From Pyrocephalus nanus (lineage: Eukaryota; Chordata; Aves; Passeriformes; Tyrannidae): 64,000 nucleotides of DNA. Shown piece by piece: positions 63,847-64,000 of this stretch. The notes below the pieces were generated by a model. The model saw only the letters and a list, made by a program, of their open reading frames with translations. It did no database searches and had not been told where the DNA came from. Numbering within the stretch: position 1 is the first letter of the stretch; every line of letters begins with the position of its first letter. The stretch covers positions 41,438,425 through 41,502,424 of the forward strand of contig CM076266.1 of assembly GCA_038380795.1 (NCBI GenBank), given 5' to 3'. The translations under genes and the position numbers were made by a program.

Positions 63847-63969
63847 ACTGATTTGAGGTTGTATTGCTGGAAGTCCCAAGGTAATGTTGGGCAAAGAAGG
63901 GGATGTGTACAGACTCAACAAGTTCACTGATTCATCCTGTATCAAAAGGCGTTGCTGGGAAACCAGATG
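63847..63969 (-). CDS. HDAC9: HDAC9 exon, regulatory linker (41 codons)
   Basis: This 123-base exon is phase 0 at both ends. It starts after the pyrimidine-rich acceptor ending ttattccag and ends before a strong donor, gtaagt. It encodes 41 residues beginning [20 protein letters not shown] and containing [14 protein letters not shown], a segment shared nearly unchanged by HDAC4, HDAC5 and HDAC9. It lies in the N-terminal regulatory half, between the first and second 14-3-3 phosphoserines. I chose the donor at 63846-63845 over the overlapping GT two bases upstream because it has the better consensus and gives the frame that continues into the next exon. The preceding exon is outside the window. 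Confidence 0.95.
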
Positions 63970-64000
63970 CTGGAATAAATGGGAAAAACAACAGAAGTAA

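Larger units (their letters stand above)
1..63969 (-). other. HDAC9: HDAC9 gene body (partial, both ends outside window)
   Basis: Seven exons on the minus strand read in order as the middle of HDAC9, a class IIa histone deacetylase and MEF2 corepressor that shuttles between nucleus and cytoplasm. Every junction is GT-AG and the phases join without a break, giving 1261 coding bases (420 codons plus one base). By comparison with human HDAC9 as I remember it, the covered part runs from the segment after the first 14-3-3 site to the early deacetylase domain. The first exons, with the MEF2 and CtBP binding regions, are upstream of base 64000. The exons with the catalytic zinc ligands and the stop lie below base 1. 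HDAC9 is preferred over HDAC4, 5 and 7 because of the MITR-specific tail and segments such as [19 protein letters not shown]. Confidence 0.95.

Noticed and set aside
1..64000. CRISPR arrays, operons, insertion sequences or other prokaryotic systems
   Set aside because: Spliced exons and CR1 repeats show a vertebrate nuclear genome. No spaced direct-repeat arrays or close-packed genes are present.

Overview
The window is a piece of a bird nuclear genome lying entirely inside one large gene, HDAC9 (class IIa histone deacetylase 9), transcribed from the minus strand. Three things point to a bird. The base composition is AT-rich with very long introns. The dispersed repeats are CR1 LINE fragments with the reverse-complemented ATTCTATGATT-type 3' end. 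There are also older, decayed sauropsid repeats. I cannot name the species.

Seven coding exons are legible on the minus strand, in transcript order: 63969-63847, 61482-61272, 60861-60644, 52614-52345, 15787-15604, 9111-8978 and 1213-1093. All introns are GT-AG. Exon phases are mutually compatible (0/0, 0/1, 1/0, 0/0, 0/1, 1/0, 0/1), so the seven join into one open frame of 420 codons plus one base. That frame runs from the middle of the regulatory N-terminal half (second 14-3-3 serine, Gln-rich helix, SUMO motif) into the first part of the deacetylase domain (the structural-zinc segment). The start codon and MEF2-binding region lie beyond base 64000. The catalytic zinc ligands and the stop codon lie beyond base 1 on the other side.

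An alternative end is encoded too. Reading through the donor at 52344 adds 16 codons and a stop (52344-52294), the MITR/HDRP form, a corepressor without a deacetylase domain. A candidate poly(A) signal lies about 1.65 kb downstream at 50653-50648.

The rest is intron: 7.8 kb, 6.5 kb, 36.6 kb, 8.0 kb, 0.4 kb and 2.4 kb between the exons, plus the flanks. These hold CR1 copies (9231-9709, 13071-13200, 23225-23960), old CR1-like remnants (2640-2770, 4395-4520, 31085-31510), a MIR-like CORE-SINE fossil (27960-28110), an old palindromic repeat (12238-12350), an inverted pair of an unclassified repeat (47282-47462 and 54025-54206), microsatellites and many homopolymer runs. Several dense, non-repetitive intronic blocks look like candidate conserved regulatory elements, which is plausible because HDAC9 is known to harbour enhancers of the neighbouring TWIST1 gene.

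I found no other protein-coding gene, no RNA gene and no novel multi-gene system. The most interesting points are the MITR read-through exon, the apparent loss of the third 14-3-3-type motif in the 15.6 kb exon, the inverted repeat pair with a frame kept open in both copies, and the candidate enhancers.
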